Counted from the first letter of the stretch, positions 13,501 to 26,512 are shown. The stretch is DNA of 64,000 bases from Cyclospora cayetanensis (GCF_002999335.1 NW_020312568.1:1-64000), one strand, 5' to 3'. A program made the numbers and translations. Notes: a model not told the origin generated them from the sequence alone.

Positions 13501-16500
13501 GCGGCTGCTGTGGGGGCTTTTGTGGACGCTGCACGCGCGCGTCAACGGGTTCCAAATCTCCGGAGGCAGAGAGCACCACCTCTCTCAAGGCATGCAAATG
13601 CTGCCAGGGGACTTGCCCGGGTGCTCTGCACCGCGCACGAAGTCGAGCAGCGGCCCTAGGCAGCAACACGGGGATGCGAAGGTTGCAGGATGGTGGCCTC
13701 TTAGGAAGTGGTGGGTGTGCTCATGGCTGCTTCCTGCTTCCGTCTGCGCTGCGCAGTCTTCTTTCGGACCAGGCAGAGGGCCTTTTGAAGGATCACGAAG
13801 CCTCAGAGTGTTTGCCCAAAAGGAAAAGCGGCGCAGAGTTGCCAGCGTTCGCAGTGTCTGCTCCAGCGAGGGATGGAGATGGGGAAGTGCCGGTACCGCA
13901 CACTGACGCGTCTGCTGAAGCCGTTGGTCTCCAGCAAGGGGACTGCTTCAGTTGCTGTTTGTTTGTACCGCCATTGTGCTCCGCGCAGTGGCCTGTTGCA
14001 CGCGGGGCGGAGCCAACAGGACGCAGACCACGACTTGTCGCTCTTTCTTCAGAGGACGATTTGGAAAGAGTTCGTTTGGGCGGGGGGGGCCCCTTTGAGT
14101 CGACAAACAGGCCTGTGGCAGCGCTCTCGCAAGTACAGAGTGCAAAAGAAGATAGCTTGCTAGTGCTTCGCGACGTGCTTGAGGCGCCAACGGACGGTAC
14201 AGACCCGCATATCGTGGTGCAACAACTCGGAAGGGATCGAAGTCATACAGTGACTCTGTTCTTCGCTCCGCAGGTCAGTTCCGAGGGGCCTCAAGACAAA
14301 GACACTGTGCTGTCTGGCTGAAAATCACTTTGCTCGGGGTAAAAGATACTCAGGGGGCTTCAAGGGTGGGTTGCTCTACCGGAGAGTCTAATGGTGGGTA
14401 ATCTCTAAGCGTACAGATAACTGGAGCGGCATCTAGATCACTGCCTCCTGCTGTTGTATGAGGCTTGGCTCCTGCAGCCTTCGCTGCCGGCAAACAGGCG
14501 CTGCAGATGTTGGGCCTTTCTGTAGTCTGATATGTGCAGTCAGTTGAATCGTCTCTTTTCGCTTGTTTGTTTGTGTATGGGTTTCAGTTCCACGCGTTGC
14601 GGCATCTTTTATGCAGCGACGATCTGCAATTTTGCTGTTCGATAAAGCGGACGAGGCCAGTAAAGCTCTATGGGGGCAAAAGCGGAGCGTCCTTTAGCAT
14701 CTCCTCCGATGGGTTGGTTAAAGCCCTAAGCTTCACGCTGCGTATTTTGATGAGTCTAATGATATGAAGTCGTGTAGCTTAGTGTAGTGGGGTATGTCCG
14801 ATGCGCTGGTGCTCTTCTTGGTTGTACAAAGGCCACAGAGCCTCCTCAGCACACAGCCAGTCTCTCTGCTGCCGTGTATATCTGTTGACTGCGGCTCTGC
14901 ACTATTCCATCTGCTTATATGTCAGGCTGTATATTCTCAAGGAGATAAACCGCCACGAGCTCAAGTTGCTTCTAGCACAGGGAGATGCCTTCTTCCGTCG
15001 TTTCTCCGGGGCACTCTATGGATCCAGACCGTCTGCCCTTACGGCTCTCTTTGGCCTCTTTCAGCTCACGACAACCGCCAGCACAGAAAAAAAGTATTTT
15101 GTTGCAATGCGGAACCTCCGATTCAGGGAAGGAGGACACCCGAAGGGACCTGTGAAGGTCTTTGACCTAAAGGGACTTGGGTGGCAGCGCTATGTTCCTG
15201 ACAAGGAAGCAACCACGTGCAGCACCACCCGAAGTAGTGGTGATAGTGCTAGCACTAGAAACAAAGGAGCTGACGCTGTAGTGACAAGCCTAGGTGTAGC
15301 AGCAACTGGACGCAACGCACAAGCAGCAGGCACCGCGATGCCCGCAGAAAGGACAGGCACTTCTATGGGGCCTATAGCAGAGGAGCAGACAGGCAGCTGC
15401 GCAGCGTCAGGATCCTCCTTAGGAGCACCGGGAGGCAGGGAGAAGACGCGCATACAATCAGGTAGAGGAAGAATAGATTGGAACTCGTGAAATCGAATAG
15501 ACTGGAGCTCGTGGAATTCGTTTTAGAAGTACTCTTGGCACACAGATATGCTGAGAGCGGTTCACAGACTTAAAATAGCAAGCCAGTGACAGACAGATAG
15601 GCTTGTTAGTGTGTGATATGTCCTTTCTACGTCTGCAGATGAAACTCCATGTCTTGCGCTGCCTGCTACCCTGGCATGCGCCTTATCGGCGTCTGGTGCC
15701 TCGTCTGTCGCAGTATCGGAAGCAACCGCAGTGGTAGCAGCAGGAGAGGCTCCAGAGTCCTCGTCTGCGCAGGCTGCATTAGAGGGCGTACCTGTACTGT
15801 GGGATCAGAATTTACGGGAATATTCTGGTGGATTTGCGCTGTGTTTAATTCCTCCTGACAATACCACGCTTATGGCCGCTCTGAAAGAAGATCTCGAGCT
15901 TTTGCAGCGCCTCGAAGTCGTCGATTACTCTCTGCTGGTGGTGCTGTACGAGGAGACTGGGGAGCTTTGTTTCGGGCTCATTGATTTCTTCCGTCGATAC
16001 ACCTGGGATAAGCAGGTAGAAAACATTGGGAAATCTATTGCCTACATGACCAGCGGACTCCAACCGACTGTCCTCTCGCCTGCAGACTACAGACAGAGGT
16101 TTGCAGAAGCCCTCGGCGGATTCTTCACAGCTGCAGTCCCCGCAGCGCCGTTCCCTCCTCGAGAATCCTTTGCTGCTCTCATAAAGGGACTGTCACGGAG
16201 CAGCTCTACATCGAAAGCTAAGGAAGATAACGCTGCAGATGCCGCTGTCCACGTTGCAGCTCCTAGATATGGCCGACCAGGGGTAACAAAGGAACAGATA
16301 GAACGTCCTCGTGGCACTCCTGCAACAAATGCTGACCTCGCGTCTGCTGTGTTTACGCTGACTGCGGGCTTCCCAGTATTGAAGGACGAATTGCCATTGC
16401 GGACGGCTTCCAATTCGCCTCCTAGGAACCGGGCTCCTTCTCCTGCGGCTTACTTTAGAAGCATTATCCTAGACCAGCAGCTGCGCGATTCTGGAGGAAA

Positions 16501-16597
16501 CATTCCGTGGCCGCCTCCAGTGCAAGAGGAAAAAGCACAGCCTCCACAGCAGGTGTATGCTCACAGGAAGTCGGAGGAGTCTGTGCTCAATCGCTGA
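7541..16597 (+). CDS. FAB1: FAB1/PIKfyve-type phosphatidylinositol-3-phosphate 5-kinase
   Basis: This enzyme phosphorylates PI3P to PI(3,5)P2 on endosomal membranes. Domains occur in FAB1 order. First is a FYVE zinc finger at 7550-7720 (WLRD, then RRHHCRQCG and paired CxxC). Next is a CCT/TCP1-like domain around 8260-8640 (PDVLLLSGGVSQ, VVVIPGVSVANLVRA), then a Cys-rich domain ending at 10773 (CSRCG, then HLVFRDRTFHF). A long disordered stretch covers 11.7-14.2 kb, and a PIPK kinase domain follows. In the kinase the Gly-rich loop GGKSGASFSISSDG, the Lys of LYILKEI, DLKG, VDYSLLV and LIDFFRRYTWDK are all visible. C-terminal exons join in phase: one ending at 14273, then 14588-14712, 14926-15461 and 15639-16597. 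Borders between 9970 and 11750 are unresolved. The start is taken as the first ATG; an upstream spliced exon is possible. A low-complexity insert of about 120 residues follows DLKG. Confidence 0.9.
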
Positions 16598-19500
16598 GTG
16601 CTGCAGCATCTAGCGGCAGGCATCTAGCATGCTCTACATAGTTTTCCCTGAGTTGCTGCTCCCTTCACAGTGGAAACAGCCGCGCGTTCAGTACTACTTT
16701 CGGGGTTAGCGGGTGCTCTTACGTAGGACGCACACTAGGCGTGAGGAAAGTTTTAAATCCTGGGCAGACTCCTACATTTGGGGGACCCTGAGAGGATCTA
16801 TTGCCCAGCTTATGTTTGTTGCGTCACAAAAAACTTCATTTTTTTGTCCTTTCTACTTCCGCTTTTAGATTTTAGAGCGCACTCTGTCTTCGAGCACACA
16901 GACAGGGGACCCTAGGGATGGCCCCTCAGGAGGCACCTCAGTGCTTTCGACTCTATTAAGCCGCATTGTTTTGGGAAAAAATAGCGTCTACAGGCCAGTC
17001 CTGCTATTTGGTGACGCCCCCTCCGGCTAACTGTCGGTCCCCGTGCAGGCGTCACGAAAATCACTAGGCCTGTCTAATTCGAGGCATTGGAGGACTTGTG
17101 CGCAGCAGCAGGTGCGTCCGCTACTACAGCGACGCTTTGCGTTGTATCAGGCGGCTGGTTCAGTGTTTTCTTGTTTTTCTTGCTACCTAGTTGATTGTTT
17201 CCCTTGAGTCTCTCGCGGAGAACCTCGAGCAGGCGCGGCGCAACCACGGAGGGCCTTGTCATGAAGGTCACAAGAAACACACATCGGCAAATGAATGCAT
17301 GCAGGTAGAATTGGCGTGAAAAGACCCCACCTAGTTGCACCCACACTACCGCGACACAGACACACACACAGACACACAAACACACACACAAACACAGACA
17401 CGGCGGCAAGGCAGGACAAGCTTTGAGGAAACGTAAGAACGGGTGCGGAGCCACTTTGGCTTAGCAGCTTTGTGAGCTGCTCCTTTAGATGTAGGGGGCA
17501 TTTTTACCTTCCCGCAACAACTTGTACTTGGCCCCTAATGGAAACGGTTCCTAAAGGAGATCCTGGTGGCTTGAAGACGTTTCTTGCCGCTGCGCACACG
17601 ACTCGGCACTGTTTCTCTTCTCGCCCTTTTGAGAAATACGCCGCACAGTGAGCAGCAAATGACAAGGCCTCCGAGAAAAGGCTCTTTGAAGGCCTGTTGC
17701 ACGAACTCTCAGAGGGCCATCGCAACAAGACGTGGGCACCAGGGAGACCCTCCGCATGCAACCAGAAATCGGAGGGCAGCGCCACTGAAAATGTGAGATG
17801 CTCGTTCTGCAAAAATAAACAGACGAAGGAGGACAAAGCAAGAGGCAAGGGGGAAGGTTACGGGGGAAGAAGGCGCTAAGAGAGAGCGCAAAAAGACTTG
17901 TAGAACGAGTTAGGCTTTAGTATCGAGAGAGCTTCCAACAGCGGCCCTGCTTAGGGTGGCACGTCGATAGAAGGGTTGTCACACGTAGAACACAACCAAG
18001 GCTTGGGGGATCAAGACGCCGCGTAGGCTTACAGGCCGGCATGCAGGGGGGCAGAAAAAGGATAGAGGACAGCGAGGAAGGAAGGGGAAGGGGTGACAGC
18101 TGAGTGCACGGAAGACGAGAGTGCTGGGAGAGTGGGGTTTCTTTGGGGAAGAGGCCAGACATGCGGAAGGCGACTTTTTTGGATTCGAGACGGCGTTCGC
18201 ATGCAAGTTATACCTGTTTCGCATTCCGACCGATAAGAACAATGGCGCTATTAGGGTCACCGGGAACGACTTCGAGCCGCAGAAGGCCTCGCGAAAGAGC
18301 GTTTTGCTTCTGTGATCCCTGTCTTTTCTCAGACTTCGATGCATGTGCAAGGGAGACCCGTGGTGTCGCTGTCGCCTGCAGAAAGTGGCAGCAGCAGCAT
18401 GCACCCGACCGTTGAATCGTCAGGCGAGGGCATCGGAATTCATGGAGGCACTTTGCAGTAAAACTCTAGAGGAGAGGCAGAAGGCGAGCGAGCCGCAAAA
18501 GAAGATCTGGGAAAAGCAGAGGCCAAGGATCCGGGGGAGGGGCTGATATGAGACCTGCTGCTCGCTTGAGTGTTCGCAGTCTGTGGGAAGCTTTTCACGG
18601 GCGGAGCTCTGTGAGGCAGTAGCGCAATGCCGAAAGAAGTCGCTGCTTCCAAGCCGTATCCAGCGGCTCCGGGGAGCGGCTGTCCTTGAGGGGGAGCCCG
18701 ACCAAAGGGACAGGGGATTCGCAGAACACGAAGGCAAAACAAAAGCAAGGCGATTCGAAGAGAGTGAAACAACAGTCTCGCTGTCTGGAAGGGAGGGCGG
18801 CGCGTGAGCGGGTGTTAGGAAAAGCAGACGCCTCCCCGAGGCAAGTGACCCCGGACCATTGAAGTGCCTCAGGCACGTCCTGAGAACTACCTGAGACCAA
18901 CAAGGTGCGTGCTGCATTGCATTGGGTAGCGGCGAGAGAAACAGGGAAAAGGCGACTCGTGCGAAGCAGCTGAGGCGCATCTGCAGGGACGGCGAGACAG
19001 CGCGTGTCTGAGGCACCACCTGCACAGAGGCAGAAAGGCCCTTAGGGCCTCGGTTGGAGGGGCACGATCATCGGTTTCCAGCAGGATTCAAGTTCCCAAA
19101 GAAAAGCAAAGCGTTTACGTCCCCGTATTCCAAGTGGCTATGCACTTCGATGCTTGAGGAGGGGCCCAAGGGCAGCTGTAGCCTAGCGATGGTGGGGGGA
19201 CCTCCCGGGAGGATGGGAGGGTGGGCGGTAAGGCAGCTAGCGGTGGGAACTGGCCGCAATGCGATAAAAGCTCCCCAAAGAAAAAACAACCACTCTTCGA
19301 AACCAACTTTAAGGTATCCCCCTGATAAGCACGGCTACCCCCGCGTGGTTTACTCGAGCTTCACTCGGAGGACCCCAAGGCATCCACCGACCCTGTTTAC
19401 AGTCTCCTAGTCTCGAAAGGCTTGCTTACAGGTTACACAGTGCTCACGCCAATTGGCGAACGCAGAATGGTTCATTGTGAATCGTAACTGTGGAATCTCG

Positions 19501-19879
19501 CTTCTGAGCAACTGTCTTTCGGTTCCGAGACCTCCGAAGAAGAAGGCAAGAACGAGAGAGAGATATATAAAGGGCAACCGAACCGCTATCCGCAAGCCTT
19601 GCCGCTTTTTCACCCTCGTTAACCCCGTCCGGCAAATGCCGTGTTGGTGTTCTACACACACTTCCACTACGCGGCACTTTGAACCCCTCAGGGAGATGGG
19701 AGCGACCGATCCGCGAGGCCTAAGGCCACATTTCTAGCGGGGTGGCATCTGTAATCCTAGGCGTGCATATGTATGCATATATATGTATATATGTATATAT
19801 TTATCGGCATCGAGGCTTTCAAGACTTTCCCGACACTCAAGGGCTTTGGCGCTTGGCCGTAATACTTCGTAAGAACAAG
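16598..19879. other. Gene-poor interval between FAB1 and gyrA
   Basis: No confident gene lies here. An AC/CA microsatellite sits at about 17350-17400, and an ATGTATATAT-type repeat at about 19765-19805 just upstream of the gyrA start. Open frames between 18420 and 19030 are shadows of one another without family resemblance. A weak candidate for a small minus-strand gene at 17074-18400 is listed separately. The rest is probably FAB1 3' flank and the gyrA promoter. Confidence 0.5.
17074..18402 (-). CDS. Possible small minus-strand gene, weak SRP9-like pattern
   Basis: Two separated minus-strand segments look more protein-like than their surroundings. One (about 18310-18214) reads LLRLEVVPGDPNSAIVLIGR and ends at a GTATAA donor-like site. 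The other (about 17335-17074) reads FLVTFMTRPSVVAPRLLEVL, then a basic tail GSKKNKK and a stop. The pattern of a beta-hairpin, a third strand, an amphipathic helix and a basic tail recalls the small SRP9/SRP21 family. The similarity is weak and by eye only. No convincing start codon or complete exon chain was found. Treat this as an unverified candidate. Confidence 0.2.
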
Positions 19880-22800
19880 ATGGTCGTGCTTGGGGGGCTG
19901 TGCTGCCTCCTTGCTGTCGCCGTGGGTTGCGTGCCTCGAATTGAGGCTTTTCTGTCTGCGCCGCAGCGCTGCTGCTCTGCGGCCGTCTGCACGCCTGGAC
20001 TGGGGAAAGTCTGCCCCCTCAGTTCCCCCCTGCATCTGCCTTTTACGAAAGAAACGGCAAACAGCGGCGTGCGCGCATCGCCTCTAAATCGAAAGCCAGC
20101 CCTCTCCCACTCTGACTCTGCCGAATCCGCTTCTGCCCAACCAGGCAGCACTGCGGCCGTAGCAACAGCAACAGCAGAAACAGAGGGAAATGAGGGAATC
20201 CCCCGAGAGTTTGCAAACGAGCTGATAGAGAGCTTTGGACTCTATGCCGTCTCCACCATTCATGCAAGGGCTCTCCCAGACACCCGGGATGGTCTCAAAC
20301 CGGTTCACAGACGGATCTTGTTTGCAATGCAGGTACCACACATACACACACACACATGCACGCAAGAACATTTATATATACATATATATGTATGTTCAGA
20401 GGCTTAGATATCTGTCTGCATGTCTACGTGTCTAGACACACACATGCCGATAGGATGCAAAGTTCATGAGGAACCCGTTGAATACACCAAACTCAGCAAC
20501 GAGGCCCTGATGAGGCCTTGCTGGCTTTATTAACAAGCTCTACCGTGTCAAAGCCTTTGGAGTCCAGGCAGACTATCTGGAATAGTAGATCTCCGATTGC
20601 ATGGGCGTTCATGCTAAGGTGTCCACCTGGGTCCGCGAAAAAATGTTGTTCCTGCAAATGGAGGGCTCAACGAAGATGTGCGCGCTTCCGAATGTATATA
20701 GGATCCAGGCGCTTCTCGGCTTTTTGATGGGTTGGATTGCTTGAGGCTCAGTCGAAGCGCTACGCTGCCGGCACCAGGCGGGGTGTCTGTACGTACAGGT
20801 CTGTGTGGAGCGTGTGCCTGCGTTCGGTGTCGCAGCAACTAGGCCTGAACCATAGTGGGCCGTTCAGAAAAAGTGCAAGGGTTGTAGGAGAAGTTCTTGG
20901 AAAATTTCATCCGCACGGAGACAAAGCCGTCTATGACGCCCTCGTCAGGTGCTGTGACAGCGCTTTCCCAGCTAGACAAGCGGCAGTGGCTATAGCGGCA
21001 GCGGCCTTGGCAGCTGCACTGTGGGGTGGTTCGCTCGAGCAACTGTAGAGGGGCGGCTCACACTGGTCAGCGCAAAGCCGAAAGGCTGCAGCCATGCGGT
21101 AGAGCTGCGCATCCTCCGCAGCGAGATGCGCATTTACGCGCTTACGGTTTTTGGTCTGCATGCAGGCTGGCGCAGCCGTTCGTCTCGCACTTGCCGCTTG
21201 TGGAAGGCCACGGAAACTTTGGCTCGGTGGATGGAGATCCCGCGGCTGCAATGCGATACACGGAGTGCAGGCTCTCCGCCTTCTGGTATGCCAGAATCTA
21301 GAACCTGTGGGAAAGTCTGTAATGCGCGAGTTCTTTGGAGGAAGGGGGAAGAAGAGACGAGGGGGTGTTGGGCCCTCGTGTGCCGATACATATTTGCATA
21401 TGTATATGTGTGTATTCAGCCAGGACGCGCTCTTTAAGGACTTGCACACGTCGGCGTGTAGCTTTCGCCCAAACTTTGACGCAACGGAGGTGCAGTGCCA
21501 ACCTCGCTTCCCGCTGTCTCTGCCCGCGAAGGCCTGTGCCCTCTTTTTGCCAATGACGTCAGGGGTGTATTTTGAACCCTTCGGGTTGTGTGGGGTCGAA
21601 GGCATTGGCCTCGTAGCAAGTACGGTGCCGGATGTTTGTACCTGGGGATATCGAGGATCTCTGCGCATGCAGATATGGCAGCTTAGGGCCTGCCGATGAA
21701 GCGCTATACCTATTTGAAGTCCTTGAAATAACATGTCGCTGCAGGTAGAGCCGGAGTGTCTGCCTGCCCGAGTTCCTCTCTTACTGCTGCAAGGGACGGC
21801 GGGAGTTGCAGTGGGCCTGGCAACGAGCCTGCCGCCTCATAACTTGAAGGAGGTCGTCGCCGCTTGCATCGCGCTTATCGAGTGCGTTCACACTCGAAGT
21901 CGGCCCTCTTTCGAGCGTCTCCTTGCTGTCCCTTGAGAGTACAGTAGCTCCCAGTGTAGCTCTTTCTCACCGCATTTCTCGCTCAATCCGTGGCAGCCAT
22001 TTCCTGCTGCTGCTGCCGCTGCAGTAACCGGCGCCTTCCCGACAGCTCGCTATACCGCCTTCTACCAGCACCCGACTTCCCCACAGGAGGCTTGCTGGTG
22101 GAGGGTAGCGCAGCGGCTTTGGCTTACAAGGAGGGTCATGGCTCGCTGCGCCTGAGGGCAAGGGGCTTCTTGGAACAAAAAACCAAGCCGAGACATTTCA
22201 CAGCCAGACAGAAACACGAAGGACACGATGAGGCTGACAGCGAACACACCCAAATCGTCGTCACTGAACTACCCTACGGCGTGAACAAGGTACCTGAAGC
22301 TATTAACAATCACTCGCAGAACGCGAAGTACGCGAAGGCCTGTGTGTGTATACGCCACCCTCCATCGCCTCCGCGTTTGCATGCTCCTTCTGTTTTTCTC
22401 ACTTTCCCTGTCCTTCTGCGTCCTTGCCGCTCTGCTTCTACGCTCGTGTTCGGAACGTCTCTCTGGGTGCTTGTAACTGCCAGATTTTCTGCTTCCATAT
22501 ATCTGCTGCGCATGCATGCCAGGGAGAGCTTGTGCGTCTGGCCACAAGACTGGCTGCAGACCGGCTGCTTCCCGGCGTTGCTGGTGAGGCGACACTTCAA
22601 GACTTGAAATAGAGGGATTCTCAAGGCAGCCCATTCCCTAGATAGAGAGAGCCACCAGCCGCAGTATCCTGGTGCCGGCGTCTTGCCGTCAGGGTATAGA
22701 GCTGCGAGTTCAGGCTTAAGGATTCAAGTGCAGTGCGAGCATCTACGGAATGCGCAGCCGTACGAGATGAGAGCGACTTTTCCGGAATTCGCGTTGTCTT

Positions 22801-25800
22801 CGAGCTTTCGCCTGAAGTGCCTCCCCGTGAGGCCTGGAAACACTTGCTGGCACGGACGCCGCTTGAGGTGTCTGTACAGTGTAACTTTGTGGCCCTGAAA
22901 GACGGGAAGGAACCTCAGAGGCTTTCTCTTAGGTAAGCCCTTGGTGGCTTCACTCATATATGCATACTGTTCAGTTCGGAGGCGTCTTTTTCCACAGCCG
23001 GATCAGGGCCGCAACGTTTGAGACTTTGAATGCGAGATGCATGCACCTCGCAGGGGACTTTTAGAGGCGTGGCTGGAGGCGAGGCTGAAGGCTGTGCGCG
23101 CGCGCACTCAACGGGAAGAGGAGTTGCTGCTGGAGGAGCAGCACCTATTAGAGGGCCTGACAAAGGCCGCAAGCTGCAGCAATGAGATCATCAAGCTGCT
23201 GCAAGACAGCGCGGATGCGGCTGAGGCAACTCAAAAGCTTACAGGTATCGTCAGTACTGAGGGCTTCCATACTCAAGGAAGGGGGGAGTTGTACTCCGCA
23301 CTGCTCAAGAGCCGGGTGTATACATGTGCATGTATTTACATGTGTATTCCTAGCCTGGCAACAATGCGGGTGGCCCCCGACTGTGTGTATCTACCCGGAA
23401 GCATTTAGCGTTGCTATCTCTACAAGCCTCCGAACAGTTGCCAGCATGCTTCTACCTGTTGTGCGCGCGTGACCCAGGTGTAGGCGTAACAGATGTGGTG
23501 CCTCGCACTCTGTGCCTGTGTGTTGCGAGTGGCTGTAATCCCGCAGAGCGTCCGTTTGCGTTCACGGAACGCCAAGCTCAAGCATTGCTGCGCATGCGTC
23601 TCTCCAGTTTGCTGCGGTTACAGCAGCAACAGCAACAACAGAAGCTCGAAGAGACGCGCCAGAAGGCCGTAAAGCTTCGGCACCTCCTTTCGGATGATAG
23701 GGAGCTGTATGGAGTTATCAAGGAGGAGCTTCTTGAGGTGGCCACGAAGTATGGAGTACCAAGAAAGACGCGATTCCTCCGAGGGGGCCCCCCGGGGAGT
23801 TCGCAGGCCATCGATGCTGATGCCATCCTTAATGGGGGGAGAGACGAGAGTGCAGAGACACCCAAGGATACAAAGAGGTATACTTCGCCTAAATAAAGCA
23901 CCGCGTGCGTCTGGAGGGGGACACAGTGTCATGCACTTATGGATGCTGTTGTTCAAAGAATGACATGTCGGCGTCTGCATAGGGAGGCCTCTCTACGCTT
24001 AGGGGGCCTCCAGTGGTCCTGCACATTCGTGCTCCTGCGGAGAGCACGGCTCCCCATATTTTTCGAGACAGGATTTGCATGCGACTTCATGTCTTCGTGC
24101 TTGAATTGTCGCTTATCCGGATAAAGGCCAGCACTCCGCTGACGGTGCAACGTGACTCGTGCCTCGGAATGTACCTGGTGATGCTCTGCTGGACCTACGC
24201 ATGGAGACTCCGCGTGACAACACACTGCATGCGTCTGCATGAGCGTGGGGAAAACCGCTACTTATTGCCTGTTTGTGCTGCTGTATTGCGTTCTGATGAT
24301 GTGTGTGTCTTCCTGAACAGCTACCTGCTACTCGTCACTGAGGGCGGCCTGTACAAGAGAATCCCTGAGGCTGCGCTTAGCCTCCAACGCAGAGGCTCGA
24401 CGGGCCAGCGCTGTCAGAGTGCGGGGGGAGTACGTGCAGCTGCAGGCACCAAGTGGACAGTTGAGGCTTCACAGTCGCTAGACACTACCAGCCGGAGCAG
24501 CAGCAAGATGAGCGCCGTTGTAGCAGCAACGGCGTGTCGAGACAGCGACTGGCTTATGCTCATCTGGAGAGACGGGCGGTGCCTGTCTCTAAGGGGCCAG
24601 CAGCTGCAACGTCATGGTCTAAAGGCCTCTGGGTCGCCCCTTGCTGCTGCAGTCTACAGCTCGCGCCGTCGCGTTACGGGCAAGGCAGCAGCGGCAGATG
24701 GTACAGGGGAGGCAGGAGATGTGGCAGGAGAGGGGCTGTGCTGCGTGGTGCAAGTGAACAGCGGCGAGACAGACGGCCGGCTGGTAGTCGCTACGCAGAA
24801 GGGCCTAGTGAAAGCTGTACCTCTGCGCCTGCTACTGCCCTCTGGAACGGCGAGGAAGCAGCGCCTCAGACGACTGCTGGCCCTCCGACGTGGAGATCAG
24901 GTTGCAGGCTGTGTAACTATATCGGAGGGTGGGCAGCAGAAGGGGGCAGCAGAGAACCAGAAAGAGACAGAGGCGGCAGCAGCGGAAGCGCAAAAAGGCT
25001 GCTCCATTGTAATCGGTAGGTTGAAGCACTGGTGAGGTTTTCTTGTTGCATCCCGTATTCAGGCAGGGGCACCATTGAATCTTGCTCGCTGGTCACACCC
25101 CAGTATCTCCTCTAAACGCGCATGGAGGTAAGGACCTTATTTTACCGGATCGCGGCATACCAGGTGCCTCCGCCTTCCACACGGTTCCCTTTCTTCTTAG
25201 GAACCGCCCACGGCTGCGCCTTGAGGTTTGACGGACAGGCTCTGAGGGACGCAACGCCACTCTCCCATGGCATCAAGGGCATCACACTCAGGTAAGCCCC
25301 CGTAACCCTTTCACGTAAAGCGCTGCATGCATGTGGGGCCCTGGAAGGAAGGAAAATGGCTCAGAGGGTGCTTTGATAGGGTGCCGGGGAGACTTAGTGT
25401 GCGGGAAAGGACAGAGGGAGCGAACTGCTCGACGGACGATACCCCTAGAGCGCTGAGGAGGCAACTGCTCCCTCGCCAAAGGAGGGCAAATGTGTCTTTC
25501 GTGAGGCGTTTTGTGGGGCCGGCGCAGGAAGGGAGACAGAGTAGTGGCGGTAACAGCGGTGCCTTCTGAAGCCGAACCCGCGAAAGGCCATCTGCTTCTC
25601 GTCACAGAAAGGGGACGCGGTAAGGCAGCAAAACGTACAGCCGAATCTCCGCCTCAGCCCATCCCCTGCCTGCCCTTGTCTTGCTCTCCTTTTCTGTGCA
25701 CTCCCTACGCCTCAGGGCCTTTTTCGTTGCCTCTATCACTATCCGCTTGCGCATCATGCTCTATGGATCTTTTTTCTGAAATGTTTTTCGCTGCCTAGCA

Positions 25801-26512
25801 GCTCCCTACCCCAGCGGCTTCCCGCCTCGAAAAGCCCTTGCCCCGTAATAGGCGGCAGCGTGAAGGCGGGAGGCGAGCTCAGCAGCGCACCGTTCTTCGG
25901 TTGCCTTTGCTCCGTTTGCACTCAGGCAAGCTTCTTAGCCTCAAGCATCTCAAGCTTCAGAGACGGGGAGGCACTGGCAGCTCTATAATCCGGCTGCAAA
26001 GCCCGAAGGGGCCCCCTTGTGAGGGAGCCTCTGGAAAAGAATCGTCAGAGGGCCTTAAGGACGAGGCTGCAAACGGCCCCACAGAGCAGCCAGCTGCCCT
26101 TCTCCTTGGGGAATCTAAGGAGAAGGGGTTCGCGCTGAAGAAGCGCAAACTCGCTCACGACGAGACGCGCGAAAGAGACAGCCTATGCGCTTTGCGGTGG
26201 GTTGGGCAATCGCAGCGCTCTCCCCACCAGGAGGTTGCCATCTTGAGCCGAGGCGGTTTCCTCGCGCGGCTAGAGGTGGCTTCTGTCCCGTTACACAGCA
26301 ACAAGCGCTCGAGAGGTGCAACCCTCCTGAAGCTGAAGGAGGGGCAGCGGCAGGCAGCTGACGCTGCTAGTGCAGCTGTGCTGCTTTACGAGCAGCCCCC
26401 CCGCAGGGGGGAAAGTGACGATGCCAAAAGAAAAGTGCAAACCGAGGAAGGCACGACAATGCCTTCGCCCGCTGCAAGGGCGGATGTTGGTACCCTATCT
26501 GAGAACTCTTGA
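19880..26512 (+). CDS. gyrA: DNA gyrase subunit A, apicoplast-targeted
   Basis: GyrA is the breakage-reunion subunit of type II topoisomerase gyrase, here presumably supercoiling apicoplast DNA. The start ATG opens a hydrophobic signal peptide ([16 protein letters not shown]) followed by a Ser/Ala-rich leader, as expected for bipartite apicoplast targeting. GyrA then begins at [20 protein letters not shown]. Catalytic Tyr is in AAAMRYTE (codon 21257-21259). Tower, coiled-coil and C-terminal propeller domains follow. Exons join in phase: 19880-20332, 20836-20948, 21166-21285, 21420-21489, 21745-21881, 22025-22289, 22523-22583, 22758-22932, 23054-23244, 23547-23877, 24321-25015, 25201-25291, 25528-25619, 25926-26512. 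The total is 3381 nt, 1126 aa, longer than the bacterial protein because of the leader and low-complexity inserts. Oddities are Lys at the position equivalent to E. coli Ser83 and a degenerate GyrA box. It converges on the transhydrogenase-like gene. Confidence 0.97.
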
